From Thalassovita autumnalis (GTDB lineage Bacteria; Pseudomonadota; Alphaproteobacteria; Rhodobacterales; Rhodobacteraceae), in NCBI RefSeq assembly GCF_001458255.1, contig NZ_CYSB01000039.1:62001-126000 (forward strand): DNA of 64,000 nucleotides, written 5' to 3'. The position numbers and the translations under genes were made by a program. Shown in pieces: positions 20,017-30,240 of this stretch. Below the pieces are notes generated by a model. That model did not search any database, was not told the origin of the DNA, and saw only the letters and a program-made list of their open reading frames with translations. How positions within the stretch are numbered: position 1 is the stretch's first letter; every line of letters starts with the position of its first letter.

Positions 20017-20063
20017 GCCCAAATCCTGCGCCGCTGCGCAAATTCTAAGCTTTGGGCGTTTTT
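20017..20063 (+). terminator. Terminator-like structure with internal hairpin, no upstream gene
   Basis: GCCCAAA (20017-20023) pairs with TTTGGGC (20051-20057), enclosing a second hairpin TGCGC-CGCT-GCGCA (20027-20040), and is followed by GTTTTT. On this strand there is no coding gene upstream, so it may end a small RNA. Confidence 0.45.
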
Positions 20064-20140
20064 CAGGCATAGCGTCTGTGATGGAACACCGGTCACGCCC
20101 CCTGTTGGGCAGCGGCCCCCGCTCGGCACACTATGCTTTT

Positions 20141-20167
20141 AGGGGATTGCAAATCCCTAGTGTTTTT
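20141..20167 (+). terminator. Second terminator-like hairpin before the unknown gene
   Basis: GGGATT (20143-20148) and AATCCC (20152-20157) with loop GCA, followed by TAGTGTTTTT. It lies 83 bases before the start codon at 20250 and could end a small RNA or attenuate the downstream operon. Confidence 0.4.
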
Positions 20168-20249
20168 GTCAGTTAATAGTCAAACCAAGTCAGCCCTCCC
20201 TCGGTCAGCCAGGTCCCTGCACTCAGTTACCGTTTGGAAAGGACCCGAA

Positions 20250-20762
20250 ATGACACTGCACCCAACTGCATTGACCGCTTGCACCCAACGCGTAGACGGC
20301 TGCCCCTACGACGCGTTTGAAATGGGGCTGCTGCCGGTCATCCGTCACATGCTCACCACCTATCGCAGCCCGGAAACCCAGGCCTGGGTCCGTGCCCAGA
20401 CCGTTGCCGTAGAACGCTGGGGCGAAACCGTGGGGTTGGCCCTGTGTCAGCGCATGCAGGGTGTCATCCGTATGCTGTGGGAATGCCGCAAGTCGGATCT
20501 GTCGTTCATGGATCCCCTAGATCTGGATCAACGCGCCCTACTCAGCGATGACGAAGAGGCGCTGATGGACATGCTGCACCATATGCGCCGTGATCAGACG
20601 CCCAAAGCGCGTGACGCGGTTGAGCGGCTAACCGGTGGTTTGATGGACCCGCACCTGATCCGCGAAGGCCTGAAACTGGCCGCCCGGTTCCCCGCCGTTG
20701 GTGAGGCGACCCCGTCACGCCACAGCGGCCCGCGCCTCAGCGTTGTGGGGGGCACTGCATGA
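20250..20762 (+). CDS. Hypothetical protein
   Basis: A 170-residue protein I do not recognise. It has no signal peptide or membrane helix and appears largely helical, with an early Cys-containing stretch (LTACTQRVDGCPYDAFEMG) and a histidine/methionine-rich segment around the middle (MDMLHHMRRDQ). The start at 20250 has AAAGGA seven bases upstream; an in-frame extension from 20133 crosses a terminator-like hairpin and is unlikely. The next gene starts inside its stop codon (ATGA), so the two proteins are probably made together and may work together. Confidence 0.65.
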   Translation: MTLHPTALTACTQRVDGCPYDAFEMGLLPVIRHMLTTYRSPETQAWVRAQTVAVERWGETVGLALCQRMQGVIRMLWECRKSDLSFMDPLDLDQRALLSDDEEALMDMLHHMRRDQTPKARDAVERLTGGLMDPHLIREGLKLAARFPAVGEATPSRHSGPRLSVVGGTA

Positions 20763-21085
20763 GCAAACAAACAGCGTTTAACGCACAGCGCCGCATCCGC
20801 CCCGCCGTGTTGCAACTGCGCGGCCAGCTGGACGGTGCCGGACAGGCCGGTAGCTTCCGCCAGGTGACCGAGGCCCTTTCGACAGCAGCGCAGGTGCTGT
20901 CGCATGATGCCAGCCATTTCTATGCCGAGACGGAGTTTGGCACCATTGAGGCCTGGCGTGCGGAGCGGCAGATGCAGATTCTTCTGCGTAGCCCCCATCA
21001 CACCCGGCTGGATCGGATGCGCCAGCAGGTTGATCAGGCCTGTGCCCCGTTGCCGACAACGCAACGGCCAATCTGGCAGGCGTAA
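20759..21085 (+). CDS. Hypothetical protein, coupled to the upstream gene
   Basis: A 108-residue soluble, probably helical protein, rich in Gln and Arg, with a central segment HDASHFYAETEFGTIEAWR. I do not recognise the family. Its ATG overlaps the stop codon of the previous gene (ATGA at 20759-20762), so translation is coupled. No catalytic motif or nucleic-acid-binding motif stands out. Confidence 0.6.
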   Translation: MSKQTAFNAQRRIRPAVLQLRGQLDGAGQAGSFRQVTEALSTAAQVLSHDASHFYAETEFGTIEAWRAERQMQILLRSPHHTRLDRMRQQVDQACAPLPTTQRPIWQA

Positions 21086-21160
21086 TCACGCCCCCAATCG
21101 CGGGATCCCTCCTTGGCCTGCCCCGTTGCGGCGCCGGGCTTGATGCCTCTATGTGAGGAT

Positions 21161-21802
21161 ATGACGAACCCAGATATCCTCATCCAGCCGCTTGGCGCTG
21201 ACCTTGCGCCGGCTGCCTTTGATTTGGCCACTTCTGTTTTTGTGGCTAGCAGCACCCTGCATCAGGCGCTTGGCATCACGCTAGAGGCCTATCGCACCTA
21301 TTTGCAGGACGGGTTTCAACAGATGGTGCAGGAGGGCCTGTCCGTTGTCGCGCAGCACCAAAAGACGGGGGAGGTGCTTGGCTGTCTGATCGTCACCGAT
21401 TTTCATGCACATCTGTATCCGACGCCACCGCAGGATGCAGCCTTTGCCCCGCTTGCCGCATTAACCGCAGCGCTGGCTGCCAAGTACCGCACCCAACGCA
21501 GCATCGATCCGGGGCATGTGATCTTGGTGGATATGGGCGCAGTGAGCCCCGCCGCCCGGGGGTTGGGCTTGTACAAATCCATGCGTCAGGCTGCGCATCA
21601 GCGGGCCAAAACTCGCGGTTTCACCCATGTCGTGGGGGAGCTGTCATCTGCTACAACCCAGGCCTATGTGCTGGGCCAACTGGGCCATCAAACCATCGCT
21701 GAGGTCCCGTTTCAGAGCTTCGAACACAACGGCACACACCCATTTGCCAAGATAACGGACCCGCAGTGTCTGGTTCTGGCCGAGGGGCGCCTGACCGATT
21801 AG
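21161..21802 (+). CDS. GNAT-family acetyltransferase-like protein
   Basis: A protein of about 213 residues with the general layout of a GNAT N-acetyltransferase. The strand and loop VILVDMGAVSPAARGLGLYKSMRQAA resembles the acetyl-CoA-binding motif A (V-x-P-x-x-R-G-x-G-x). The acceptor is unknown. The start is uncertain: ATG 21161 begins MTNPDILIQPLG, but its GAGG is only two bases away; ATG 21143 and ATG 21113 are in frame. Its stop codon overlaps that of the convergent histidine kinase in TTAG at 21799-21802. Confidence 0.65.
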   Translation: MTNPDILIQPLGADLAPAAFDLATSVFVASSTLHQALGITLEAYRTYLQDGFQQMVQEGLSVVAQHQKTGEVLGCLIVTDFHAHLYPTPPQDAAFAPLAALTAALAAKYRTQRSIDPGHVILVDMGAVSPAARGLGLYKSMRQAAHQRAKTRGFTHVVGELSSATTQAYVLGQLGHQTIAEVPFQSFEHNGTHPFAKITDPQCLVLAEGRLTD

Positions 21803-23934
21803 GCCGCATCTGAATTTCCGATGGTCACATTTCGCAGCAGCTTTTCACGTAGTTCGGCCAGTTCCACCGGTTTGATCAGCGTGTCGTCCATACCCGCCGC
21901 CCGGCATGCCTCATGTTTGCCCTGAATGGCATCCGCCGTAAGCGCCACAATCGGGGTGGGGGTCAGATCCTCACGCTGCTCCTGCGCGCGGATTGCGGCG
22001 GTCAGCTCAAACCCATCCATAATCGGCATGAAGCAATCCGACAGCACCAGATCGTAGCTGTTCTGACGCCAGAGATCCAAACCCTCATGACCATTGGCCG
22101 CCATGTCATATTCCACGCCCAACAGCTCCAGCTGTTTGGCCAACACGGCCTGATTGATCATGTTGTCTTCGACGGCAAGGATTCGCAGCCGCTGATCCAG
22201 CGGGGCAACCCGGCTCGGGACGTTGGTTTTGGGCTCCGCCTCGTTGTGATCGTCTCGCGTCATTTCCTCGATGCCGCTCACCAAATCAGACACAAGGATC
22301 GGACGCACTTGAACCATATAGGTGTCTTTGTTGATCCGGCCGTAACGCGCCGCCCGCGACACGCCAAAGACCACAAATCGCGCGCCTGGCAATGCGGTCC
22401 TTAGGAAAGACATGGTGGCCTCATCTTCGTCCCGGTCTGACTGGGTTAGCAGAAACACTGGGCGCTCAACCAACCGCCCGGCTTCCAACGCCTCTTCGCG
22501 TGTATAGACGTACTCGGCCTCGACTCCCTTGCGATCAAAAAATTCTCGCAGGTACTTTTCGGCAGCATCAATGATTGCAGACAGACAAATCACATGACGC
22601 CCTTGCAGGTCTGCATGAGTTGGGGGACCATCTGCAGTCACAACAGGCAAGGTCACTACAAACTCAGACCCTTCGCCTTCCTTACTTTTGACCTCGATTT
22701 TTCCTCCCATTAGCGTCACAAGATTGAGCGTAATCACCAAGCCAAGCCCGGTGCCTTCAACCTGGCGCTTTGCGGGCGCCTCGCCTTGCGAGAAAGGTTC
22801 AAACATCTCCGCCTGAAAGGCGTCACTCATCCCGATGCCATTGTCACGGAAGGTGAAGCGGATGTTGCCGGCTTCATCCAGATCCGAAATCATCCATACG
22901 ACACCGTCACGACCGGTCAGGCGTTTGGCGGAATACTTCACCGCATTGCTGAGAAGGTTTAGCAGAACCTGCCGCAAACGGCCCGAGTCAGAAACGATCC
23001 AATTGGGCATATCGGGATGGATGAAGTGGCGGATCCGCACCTGATTTTCGTCAGACATCACCCGCAGGGTCTGCGCCGCCCCTTCAATTACCGGGATCAG
23101 CTCCATCCGGGAATTGGCCACATCCATTTTGCCCGCTTCGATCTTGGAGGCATCCAGAATGTCGTCAATAATCCGCAACAGAGACAGGGCTGAGTTTCGG
23201 ATGGTCCCGACCAGCGGTCGCTGCTTGGCTTTCAGCCCTTCCGCCTCCAACACCTCCAGCATGCCGATCATGCCATTCATCGGCGTCCGGATTTCGTGGC
23301 TCATATTGGCCAGAAACTCCCCCTTGGCCTTGGCCGCCTGCCGGGCATTGTCAATCGCGTGCAGCAGGCCGTTGGTCAACTTGCGGTTGAGGTAACCAAA
23401 ATAAAGCATCTGCGCGATCAACATCGCGACGGTGGTCATGCGAACGCCAAATTCGATGCCGGCCACCTCCTCCGGGGGGCGTGCATCGGTTGGTGGGTGC
23501 AGCCCAAGATAATCCATCGACAACACGAAGATCACCGAGCCAGCGCAAAGCGCCGACATCACCAATTGGGTGCGCCGTTCCGCAAGGGAGGAAAACAGCA
23601 GGAACGGCATCGCCAGCAGCCAGAATGAGGAAATCTCATTGTCGACATGCTGGCCAAACTGGTAAGCGCGCGACACCAGATTATAGCACAGTAGATTCAG
23701 CCAAACGAGGCGACCGATGTAGTGGAAGCGGGTGAACAAAATGCCCACAACACACAGGGTTGGCAGGATCGCGAGGGCAGTGTTGTACACACTGGTCCAG
23801 TCCCGCTGATACACAAAGTAGAGCCCCCAGGGCAGGATCAGAATGATGTTACAGAAGGCAACGAACCGGCCGAAATACAGGCTTCGGCGCAGATCGCTTT
23901 CTCTCACACTGTCTTCATCAAGATAGTCTTGCAT
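21799..23934 (-). CDS. Hybrid sensor histidine kinase/response regulator, paralogue A
   Basis: About 711 residues. Order: six or so membrane helices (about 15-185) with a short periplasmic part, HisKA dimerisation domain with phospho-accepting His213 ([12 protein letters not shown]), HATPase domain (N box [13 protein letters not shown] boxes DNGIGMS and GTGLGL), a degenerate receiver-like domain (about 440-555) lacking a phosphorylatable Asp, then a true receiver with Asp in LVLSDCFMPIMDG. ATG 23934 has GGAG six bases upstream. It is one of four paralogues in the window, the other three being tandem at 33.3-40 kb. No HPt protein or output regulator is nearby, so the pathway target is unknown. 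Confidence 0.88.
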   Translation of the reverse strand: MQDYLDEDSVRESDLRRSLYFGRFVAFCNIILILPWGLYFVYQRDWTSVYNTALAILPTLCVVGILFTRFHYIGRLVWLNLLCYNLVSRAYQFGQHVDNEISSFWLLAMPFLLFSSLAERRTQLVMSALCAGSVIFVLSMDYLGLHPPTDARPPEEVAGIEFGVRMTTVAMLIAQMLYFGYLNRKLTNGLLHAIDNARQAAKAKGEFLANMSHEIRTPMNGMIGMLEVLEAEGLKAKQRPLVGTIRNSALSLLRIIDDILDASKIEAGKMDVANSRMELIPVIEGAAQTLRVMSDENQVRIRHFIHPDMPNWIVSDSGRLRQVLLNLLSNAVKYSAKRLTGRDGVVWMISDLDEAGNIRFTFRDNGIGMSDAFQAEMFEPFSQGEAPAKRQVEGTGLGLVITLNLVTLMGGKIEVKSKEGEGSEFVVTLPVVTADGPPTHADLQGRHVICLSAIIDAAEKYLREFFDRKGVEAEYVYTREEALEAGRLVERPVFLLTQSDRDEDEATMSFLRTALPGARFVVFGVSRAARYGRINKDTYMVQVRPILVSDLVSGIEEMTRDDHNEAEPKTNVPSRVAPLDQRLRILAVEDNMINQAVLAKQLELLGVEYDMAANGHEGLDLWRQNSYDLVLSDCFMPIMDGFELTAAIRAQEQREDLTPTPIVALTADAIQGKHEACRAAGMDDTLIKPVELAELREKLLRNVTIGNSDAA

Positions 23935-24394
23935 CAAACGCTCCGGCCACGGTGGGGGGTTAATTGACCTATACTCACACAAACGAACCTAAGGGCCGCA
24001 GCCCCCATCAGACGCAGCGCTTTCAACTTTCGGGCCAGATTTTGGGGCCGCGACATTCTGAATTGACGTTGCGCAAACAAGTTGCTGGCGCATTAGACCC
24101 ATGGCTCAGGCAGTTCAACCTATACCAAGTTGGGTCCCCATACCCCCCTACGGTCAATATCCGTAACGGCGGCAGCGCTTCGCCATCGCTTGCCCCCACC
24201 CTAAACAACTGAAAGTAAAGCTGTCTAGCTATTGGTACCGCAAGGAATGAGTGCCCGCCGAGGGTGACACTGTGCCCCAGGTTTGGGACGGAAAGTCGGG
24301 ACAAGGGTTGGGGCCCGGTATCAACGTCGTGACATGAAAGGTGCGGCGTCCCCCTTCTGAGTGACGCCGCCCTGATGAGCCGCTTCGGTTAACC
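23935..24394. other. 460-base intergenic region
   Basis: This stretch lies between the histidine kinase start and the BCCT gene's 3' end and should carry the kinase promoter on the minus strand. Open frames in it have no ribosome site or family-like sequence. Apart from the hairpin at 24343-24370 I see nothing definite. Confidence 0.5.
24343..24370 (-). terminator. Hairpin after the BCCT transporter gene
   Basis: GCGGCGTC (24343-24350) and GACGCCGC (24363-24370) form a perfect 8-bp stem 24 bases past the stop codon. The following minus-strand sequence (ACCTTTCATG) is only modestly T-rich. Confidence 0.55.
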
Positions 24395-25978
24395 TTACTT
24401 CTGCCGGTCAGACAGCAGCCCCTTGAACAAGGACACACACATCAGAACCAGCACGATCGCAAAGGGGAAGCCAGTGGCAATTGCCGCCGCTTGCAGGGCT
24501 GCCAAACCGCCGCCCAGCAACAGGGCGATGGCAATGGCCCCTTCCAGCACACACCAGAACACACGCTGTGCCGTGGGCGCGTCGGTTTTGCCGCCCGCAG
24601 TGATCGAGTCGATCACCAGTGAGCCAGAGTCAGACGAGGTGACAAAGAACACGATGACCAAAACGATCCCTATGAAGGACAACACACCAGAGAGCGGGAA
24701 GCTTTCGAACATGACAAACATCTTCAACTCCAACCCTGCGGCTGAAACTGCCTCACCCGCTCCAGACATGACCTGATCCAGTGCCGCGCCGCCAAAGACC
24801 GACATCCACAGCGCCCCAACGATGGTCGGGATGATCAGCACGCAGATCACAAATTCCCGAATGGTGCGGCCGCGGGACACCCGCGCGATGAACATGCCCA
24901 CAAAGGGTGACCAGGAAATCCACCAGGCCCAGTAGAAGGCCGTCCAGCCCTGCATGAAGTTGGTGTCTTCCCGTCCGATCACGCCGGACAGCGCTGGAAG
25001 GTTCACAACATAAGACCCGATGTTGCTGAAGAACCCGGTCAAAATGGCAAGGGTTGGTCCAACAATCAGCACCAAGATCAGCAAGGCCGCCGCCAGTACC
25101 ATGTTGACCTCGGACAGGCGTTTCACCCCTTTTTCCAGACCGGCCACCACCGAAACCAAGGCAAAGGCGGTGATCAACACGATCAGCAGCACCTTGCTGC
25201 CATCTGAGATGCCGAAGCCAAACAGGTGGTTCAAGCCGGCCAGCGCCTGTTCTGCGCCAAGCCCGAGCGATGTTGCCAGACCAAAGATCGTTGCAAAAAC
25301 GGCCAGTACGTCGATGACATGGCCGATGGGCCCCCAGGTTGCCTCACCAAAGATGGGGTAGAACACCGACCGCATGGTCAGCGGCAGGCCCTTGTTGTAG
25401 CCAAAATAGGCCAGCGCCAGCGCCACAACCGCATAGATCGCCCAGGGGTGCAGACCCCAGTGGAAAATCGTCGCCGCCATCGCAAGCAATTTGGCCGCCT
25501 CGGGGTCATTGGCCGCAGCACCCAGCGGCGCCCAGTCGGTGCGCACCCCGCCATCACCCAGCGCAGTGCCGCCAAGCGACGCCCCATAGTGCGAGATCGG
25601 CTCGGCCACACCCCAAAACACCAGACCAATGCCCATGCCCGCGGCAAACAGCATCGCAAACCATCCGGCATAGGAATAATCGGGTTTGGCATCATCACCC
25701 CCCAATCGGATGCGGCCAAAGGGGGTCACGATCAGCAGCAGGCTGAACACCACAAAGATGTTGCCAGCCAACATAAAGACCCAATCAAACTGACTGGTCA
25801 GCGCAGGCCGCAGCCAGCCAAAGAACGACCCTGCTTGCTCCTGAAACACCAAAGTAAAAAACACAAAAGCAAGGATCGTCAGGCCTGAGACAGCAAACAC
25901 TGGATTGTGGATGTCTAGGCCGAAAATCTGGACGTTATCTTGACCGACTTCATAGTCGGTATCGGTATCGTCTGACAT
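24395..25978 (-). CDS. BCCT-family transporter (betaine/carnitine/choline type)
   Basis: A 527-residue carrier with about 12 membrane helices. The BCCT core motif GMGIGLVFWGVAEP (114-127) matches the glycine-rich helix of sodium-coupled betaine carriers such as BetP, and the Trp-rich segment WAWWISWSPFVGMFIARVSRGRTIREF is the family signature. It likely imports a quaternary ammonium compound, with sodium as the probable coupling ion. The N-terminus is acidic (SDDTDTDYE). A GGGAGGA site precedes ATG 25978. It sits on the same strand just downstream of the hut operon but after a terminator, so a link with histidine use is only suggestive. Confidence 0.9.
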   Translation of the reverse strand: MSDDTDTDYEVGQDNVQIFGLDIHNPVFAVSGLTILAFVFFTLVFQEQAGSFFGWLRPALTSQFDWVFMLAGNIFVVFSLLLIVTPFGRIRLGGDDAKPDYSYAGWFAMLFAAGMGIGLVFWGVAEPISHYGASLGGTALGDGGVRTDWAPLGAAANDPEAAKLLAMAATIFHWGLHPWAIYAVVALALAYFGYNKGLPLTMRSVFYPIFGEATWGPIGHVIDVLAVFATIFGLATSLGLGAEQALAGLNHLFGFGISDGSKVLLIVLITAFALVSVVAGLEKGVKRLSEVNMVLAAALLILVLIVGPTLAILTGFFSNIGSYVVNLPALSGVIGREDTNFMQGWTAFYWAWWISWSPFVGMFIARVSRGRTIREFVICVLIIPTIVGALWMSVFGGAALDQVMSGAGEAVSAAGLELKMFVMFESFPLSGVLSFIGIVLVIVFFVTSSDSGSLVIDSITAGGKTDAPTAQRVFWCVLEGAIAIALLLGGGLAALQAAAIATGFPFAIVLVLMCVSLFKGLLSDRQK

Positions 25979-26134
25979 GTCTTCCTCCCATTTTATAATG
26001 TGGATCCACGGTATTTTGGGAGGTTTGGCTCAACCGCTCTGTTCCGACAATTTCGCATGGAAAAACGTCGAAAACGACAGGGTGCCCCTGTAAATATTGG
26101 TAGTTTGGCGCGGCAAGCCCATCGCCAAAGAACA

Positions 26135-26161
26135 CTCCGGCCCCCAAGATGAGGGCCGGAG
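26135..26161 (-). terminator. Terminator of the hutIHGU operon
   Basis: Perfect 9-bp stem CTCCGGCCC (26135-26143) and GGGCCGGAG (26153-26161), 58 bases beyond the hutU stop, followed on the minus strand by TGTTCTTTGG. Confidence 0.65.
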
Positions 26162-26219
26162 GGTGCGCATTTCACCGCACTAGATGCGCAATCGTATGGT
26201 TTGCCTCTTGGTCAGGTGA

Positions 26220-27896
26220 TCAGCTGCCAAGGATCCCCGGCAGGCGTAGACCATGCTGGCGCGCGCAGTCCTTGGCGCTTTCATATCCGGCGTCTGCATG
26301 ACGCCAAACGCCCGAGGCCGGATCATTCCACAAAACCCGCTCCAGCCGCTTGGCCGCATCGTCAGTGCCATCGGCGCAGATCACCACGCCTGAATGCTGT
26401 GAGAAGCCCATGCCGACGCCACCACCGTGGTGCAGCGAGACCCAGGTGGCGCCTGAGGCGGTGTTGACCAAGGCATTCAGCAGCGGCCAGTCCGACACGG
26501 CGTCAGACCCATCCATCATCGCCTCAGTCTCACGATTGGGTGAGGCAACCGAACCCGAATCCAGATGATCCCGGCCAATCACCACCGGCGCTTTCAACTC
26601 ACCGTTTTTGACCATCTCATTGAAGGCCAAGCCAAGGCGATGGCGATCGCCCAGACCCACCCAGCAGATCCGGGCCGGCAGCCCCTGAAAGGCGATACGT
26701 TCCCGTGCCATGTCCAGCCAGTTGTGCAGGTGCTTGTTGTCCGGCAACAGCTCTTTGACCTTTTGATCGGTCTTGTAGATGTCTTCCGGATCCCCCGACA
26801 GCGCCGCCCAGCGGAACGGACCAATGCCGCGGCAAAAAAGCGGGCGAATATAGGCCGGCACAAAGCCTGGGAAGGCAAAGGCATCTTCCAGCCCCTCCTC
26901 CAATGCCATTTGACGGATGTTGTTGCCATAATCGACGGTCGGCACGCCATCGTTGTGGAAGGCAACCATGGCCGCCACCTGCACCTTCATCGAGGCACGC
27001 GCGGCGCGCTCCACCTCTTTCGGGGCGGTTTCGATTTTGGCGCGCCATTCGGCAACGCTCCACCCCAGCGGCAGGTAGCCGTTCACCGGATCATGCGCGC
27101 TGGTCTGGTCGGTCACGATGTCGGGTCGGATGCCGCGTTTGTGAATCTCGGGGAAGATATCGGCGGCGTTGCCAATCAGGGCGACCGATTTGGCTTCACC
27201 CGCCTTGGTCCAACGCTCAATCATCTCCAGCGCTTCATCAAGGCTGTGGGTTTTTTCGTCCACATAGCGGGTGCGCAGACGGAAATCGGCGGATTTCTCA
27301 TCACATTCCACCGCCAGACAGCAGGCCCCGGCCATCACTGCCGCCAAGGGCTGGGCGCCCCCCATGCCACCCAGACCACCGGTCAGGATCCAGCGCCCTT
27401 TCAGGTCACCGCCATAATGCTGGCGTCCAGCCTCCATGAAGGTTTCATAGGTCCCCTGCACGATGCCCTGACTGCCGATATAGATCCACGAGCCGGCCGT
27501 CATCTGGCCGTACATCGCCAGACCTTTCTTATCGAGCTCATTGAAGTGATCCCAATTCGCCCAATGCGGCACGAGGTTTGAGTTCGCGATCAGCACGCGC
27601 GGCGCGTCTTTGTGGGTTTTCACAATGGCCACCGGTTTGCCGGATTGCACCACCAAGGTCTCATCCGCCTCAAGCTGTTTCAGGCTGTCGACGATCAGGT
27701 CGAAATCCTGCCAGGTGCGCGCGGCGCGGCCAATACCGCCGTACACCACCAGCTCATGCGGGTTTTCGGCCACATCGGGATGCAGGTTGTTCATCAGCAT
27801 CCGCAAGGGTGCCTCTGTCAGCCAGCTTTTGGTGGTCAATGTGGTGCCGGTGGGCGGGTAAACATCCCGGCTGTTTTTGCGAGGATCGGTCATCAT
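26220..27896 (-). CDS. hutU: Urocanate hydratase
   Basis: A 558-residue protein of normal urocanase length. It shows the family segments [48 protein letters not shown] (NAD-binding loop) and, near the C-terminus, [20 protein letters not shown]. It hydrates urocanate to imidazolonepropionate, the second step of histidine degradation, using tightly bound NAD. ATG 27896 overlaps the hutG stop codon and has AGGGAG upstream; the long in-frame extension to 28100 runs through hutG and is not real. It is the last gene of the hut operon. Confidence 0.96.
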   Translation of the reverse strand: MMTDPRKNSRDVYPPTGTTLTTKSWLTEAPLRMLMNNLHPDVAENPHELVVYGGIGRAARTWQDFDLIVDSLKQLEADETLVVQSGKPVAIVKTHKDAPRVLIANSNLVPHWANWDHFNELDKKGLAMYGQMTAGSWIYIGSQGIVQGTYETFMEAGRQHYGGDLKGRWILTGGLGGMGGAQPLAAVMAGACCLAVECDEKSADFRLRTRYVDEKTHSLDEALEMIERWTKAGEAKSVALIGNAADIFPEIHKRGIRPDIVTDQTSAHDPVNGYLPLGWSVAEWRAKIETAPKEVERAARASMKVQVAAMVAFHNDGVPTVDYGNNIRQMALEEGLEDAFAFPGFVPAYIRPLFCRGIGPFRWAALSGDPEDIYKTDQKVKELLPDNKHLHNWLDMARERIAFQGLPARICWVGLGDRHRLGLAFNEMVKNGELKAPVVIGRDHLDSGSVASPNRETEAMMDGSDAVSDWPLLNALVNTASGATWVSLHHGGGVGMGFSQHSGVVICADGTDDAAKRLERVLWNDPASGVWRHADAGYESAKDCARQHGLRLPGILGS

Positions 27897-28705
27897 GCGC
27901 TCCCTTCGGAAGTAATGGCGCCCGAGAGGGCAAGGGTTGTGAGGTGGTCCAACATCTTCTGCAGCTGCGGCCGCAGATCCGCCGCACGGGACGGACCCCA
28001 GGCCCAGGGCGCAGCTTCTTGCATGTAGGCGCGTTGGGCGATTTCCATCTGGATGGCGTGGATGTTTTGGGCCGGTTGCCCATAGTGGCGCGTGGTCCAC
28101 CCCCCTTTGAAACGGCCGTTCAGCACCGCGGTTCTGCCGGAGGCCCGGGCGATGTCATCCACCGCGGCCTCAACCGCGGGCGCACAGGTGGTGCCCAGAT
28201 TGGTGCCGGTGTTGAAAATGGGCAGTTCGCCCTCAAACAGAAACGGAATATTTGACCGGATCGAATGGCAATCAAACAGGATCGCCACGCCATGTTTGGC
28301 GCGCACCCGGTCCAACTCGGCCGCCAAGGCATCGTGGTAAGGCGCATGGTAGGCCAGTCGCCGCGCTTCAACCTCATCGGCTGAGGGCTCCTGCCCCGCG
28401 TGCCAGATCGGCTGCCCGTCAAAATCGGTCAGCGGCACCAGCGTTGTGGTGTTCTGACCGGGATAAAGCGACACACCGGCCGGATCGCGGTTGGCGTCGA
28501 TGACATAGCGATGCACATGTGATCGCACCATCGTCGCGCCCGGCAGCAGCCCCTCATAGAGCTGCGCGATATGCCAATCCGTGTCCGCCAGCTGCGTGCC
28601 ATTGGGGTTCAGGCGCCCCGCAATCGCCCCGGGCACCTCGGTGCCACCATGCGGCTGGCCCAGTACAATCGGGCTATCGCCCCGGATGACGTCAAATACC
28701 TGCAT
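27893..28705 (-). CDS. hutG: N-formylglutamate deformylase
   Basis: A 270-residue N-formylglutamate amidohydrolase. Seen are the N-terminal QPHGGTEVP motif, DANRDPAG and the metal-site segment [12 protein letters not shown]. It hydrolyses N-formylglutamate to glutamate and formate, the last step of the five-step histidine route. The presence of hutF in the divergent transcript fits, since HutF makes its substrate. It overlaps hutH by one base and hutU by four, consistent with tight translational coupling. Confidence 0.93.
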   Translation of the reverse strand: MQVFDVIRGDSPIVLGQPHGGTEVPGAIAGRLNPNGTQLADTDWHIAQLYEGLLPGATMVRSHVHRYVIDANRDPAGVSLYPGQNTTTLVPLTDFDGQPIWHAGQEPSADEVEARRLAYHAPYHDALAAELDRVRAKHGVAILFDCHSIRSNIPFLFEGELPIFNTGTNLGTTCAPAVEAAVDDIARASGRTAVLNGRFKGGWTTRHYGQPAQNIHAIQMEIAQRAYMQEAAPWAWGPSRAADLRPQLQKMLDHLTTLALSGAITSEGSA

Positions 28706-30240
28706 CAGGCCAGCTCCGGCAGTTCTGCCGTCAGCCCGTCCAGCAAGGCCCCGTATGCTACCAGCGCTTTGGCCGCCTCTAGGTCCGGTGCCATGTAGCG
28801 GTCCTCTTCCAGTCGGGTCACATCCTGACGTAGCCGGGTCAGCACCTGTTGCAGCACCGGGCTGGTCTGCAGGGGCGCGCGGAATTCCACCCCACGTGCG
28901 GCGCAGAGCAGTTCGACCCCAAGGATGTAATTCAGGTTTTCAGCCATCTGCATCAGACGACGCGCACCATGGGCGGCCATGGAAACGTGATCTTCTTGGT
29001 TGGCCGAGGTCGGCGTGCTGTCGGTCACGCAGGGGTTTGCAAGGTGCTTGTTTTCACTCATCAAAGCGGCGGTTGTCACCTCGGCGATCATCAGGCCCGA
29101 GTTCAGACCCGGATCCGGCGTCAGGAAAGGGGGCAGATCAAAACTGAGGGTCGGGTCCACCATCAGCGCGATGCGCCGCTGGCTGATCGCGCCAATCTCA
29201 GAGGTAGCCAGCGCAATCATATCCGCAGCGAACCCAACCGGCTCCGCGTGGAAGTTGCCGCCAGAAACGATCAAACCGGCCTCTGTCAGCACCAGTGGAT
29301 TGTCCGTGGCGGCATTGGCCTCAATCAGCAGCGTCTGCGCGGCTTGGCGCAGCACATCCAGCGCCGCGCCGGTGACCTGCGGCTGACAGCGGATGCAATA
29401 GGGATCCTGCACCCGGGTGTCATCATCCCGATGACTTTCGCGGATTTCCGATCCGTCCAAAATGGCCCGCATCGCCTCAGCGGCCTCGATCTGGCCGCGA
29501 TGACCGCGCAGGCCGTGGATTTCAGGCTGCAGCGGCGCCGTGGATCCCATGATCGCATCCGTCGACAGCGAGGACACGACCAATGCATTGCGCGCCGCGC
29601 GCCAGATCTCAAACAGACCGGCAAGACCGTAGGCCGTGGAAAACTGGGTGCCGTTGATAAAGGCCAGCCCTTCCTTGGGGCCCAGCTCAATCGGCTGCAA
29701 CCCGGCCCGCGCCAACGCCTCGGCACCGGGCAGCACCTCACCCTGATATTCGGCCTCACCCGCACCGATCACCACGGCGGTCATATGTGACAGCGGGGCC
29801 AAGTCCCCGGATGCGCCAACCGATCCTTTGGCCGGGACCACGGGTGTCACCCCCTTGGCCAGCATATCCTGCATCAGCTCAATCAGCGCCCAGCGCACGC
29901 CGGATGCGCCACGCCCGAAGCTCAGCAATTTAAGCGACATCATCAGCCGCACCATCCGGCGCGGCATCGCCTCACCCACGCCGCAGCAATGGCTGAGGAT
30001 CAGGTTGCGCTGCAGGGTGGCGGTGTCCTCAGGCGCGATCTTCATGCTGGCCAGTTTGCCAAACCCGGTGTTGACCCCATAGACCGGCGCGTCCCCGGCG
30101 GCGGCGGCGGCAATGCGATCAGCGGCAGCCTCAATCGCCGGGCGACAGCTATCGTCCAGACGGATTGTTGCTTCGGTGCGATAAATCTCTTCAAGCTGCG
30201 TCAGGTCGACCTGACCGGGTGTAAGGGTGAGAGGGATCAC
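28705..30240 (-). CDS. hutH: Histidine ammonia-lyase
   Basis: A 511-residue aromatic amino-acid ammonia-lyase. The Ala143-Ser144-Gly145 triad in [14 protein letters not shown] is the precursor of the MIO electrophile. The N-terminal [12 protein letters not shown] motif and [11 protein letters not shown] are also present. It removes ammonia from histidine to give urocanate and commits histidine to degradation. The start is the GTG at 30240 with GGAGG seven bases upstream, overlapping the hutI stop (GTGA). The length and the adjacent hut genes make tyrosine or phenylalanine lyase activity unlikely. Confidence 0.96.
   Translation of the reverse strand: MIPLTLTPGQVDLTQLEEIYRTEATIRLDDSCRPAIEAAADRIAAAAAGDAPVYGVNTGFGKLASMKIAPEDTATLQRNLILSHCCGVGEAMPRRMVRLMMSLKLLSFGRGASGVRWALIELMQDMLAKGVTPVVPAKGSVGASGDLAPLSHMTAVVIGAGEAEYQGEVLPGAEALARAGLQPIELGPKEGLAFINGTQFSTAYGLAGLFEIWRAARNALVVSSLSTDAIMGSTAPLQPEIHGLRGHRGQIEAAEAMRAILDGSEIRESHRDDDTRVQDPYCIRCQPQVTGAALDVLRQAAQTLLIEANAATDNPLVLTEAGLIVSGGNFHAEPVGFAADMIALATSEIGAISQRRIALMVDPTLSFDLPPFLTPDPGLNSGLMIAEVTTAALMSENKHLANPCVTDSTPTSANQEDHVSMAAHGARRLMQMAENLNYILGVELLCAARGVEFRAPLQTSPVLQQVLTRLRQDVTRLEEDRYMAPDLEAAKALVAYGALLDGLTAELPELA

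Larger units (their letters stand above)
19799..20249. other. 451-base divergent intergenic region with hairpins
   Basis: This gap between the binding-protein gene and the next plus-strand gene has no convincing protein-coding frame. It holds two inverted repeats near the potD-like gene and two terminator-like hairpins on the plus strand (20017-20063 and 20141-20167), listed separately. Confidence 0.6.

Noticed and set aside
20141-20158. Sequence resembling the anticodon arm of tRNA-Cys (GGGATTGCAAATCCC)
   Set aside because: There is no T arm (no GTTCGA segment) and no matching acceptor stem around it, so it is better read as a terminator-like hairpin.
24023-24304. A 93-codon minus-strand frame in the gap before the BCCT gene
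   Set aside because: No ribosome site, no recognisable domain and irregular composition.
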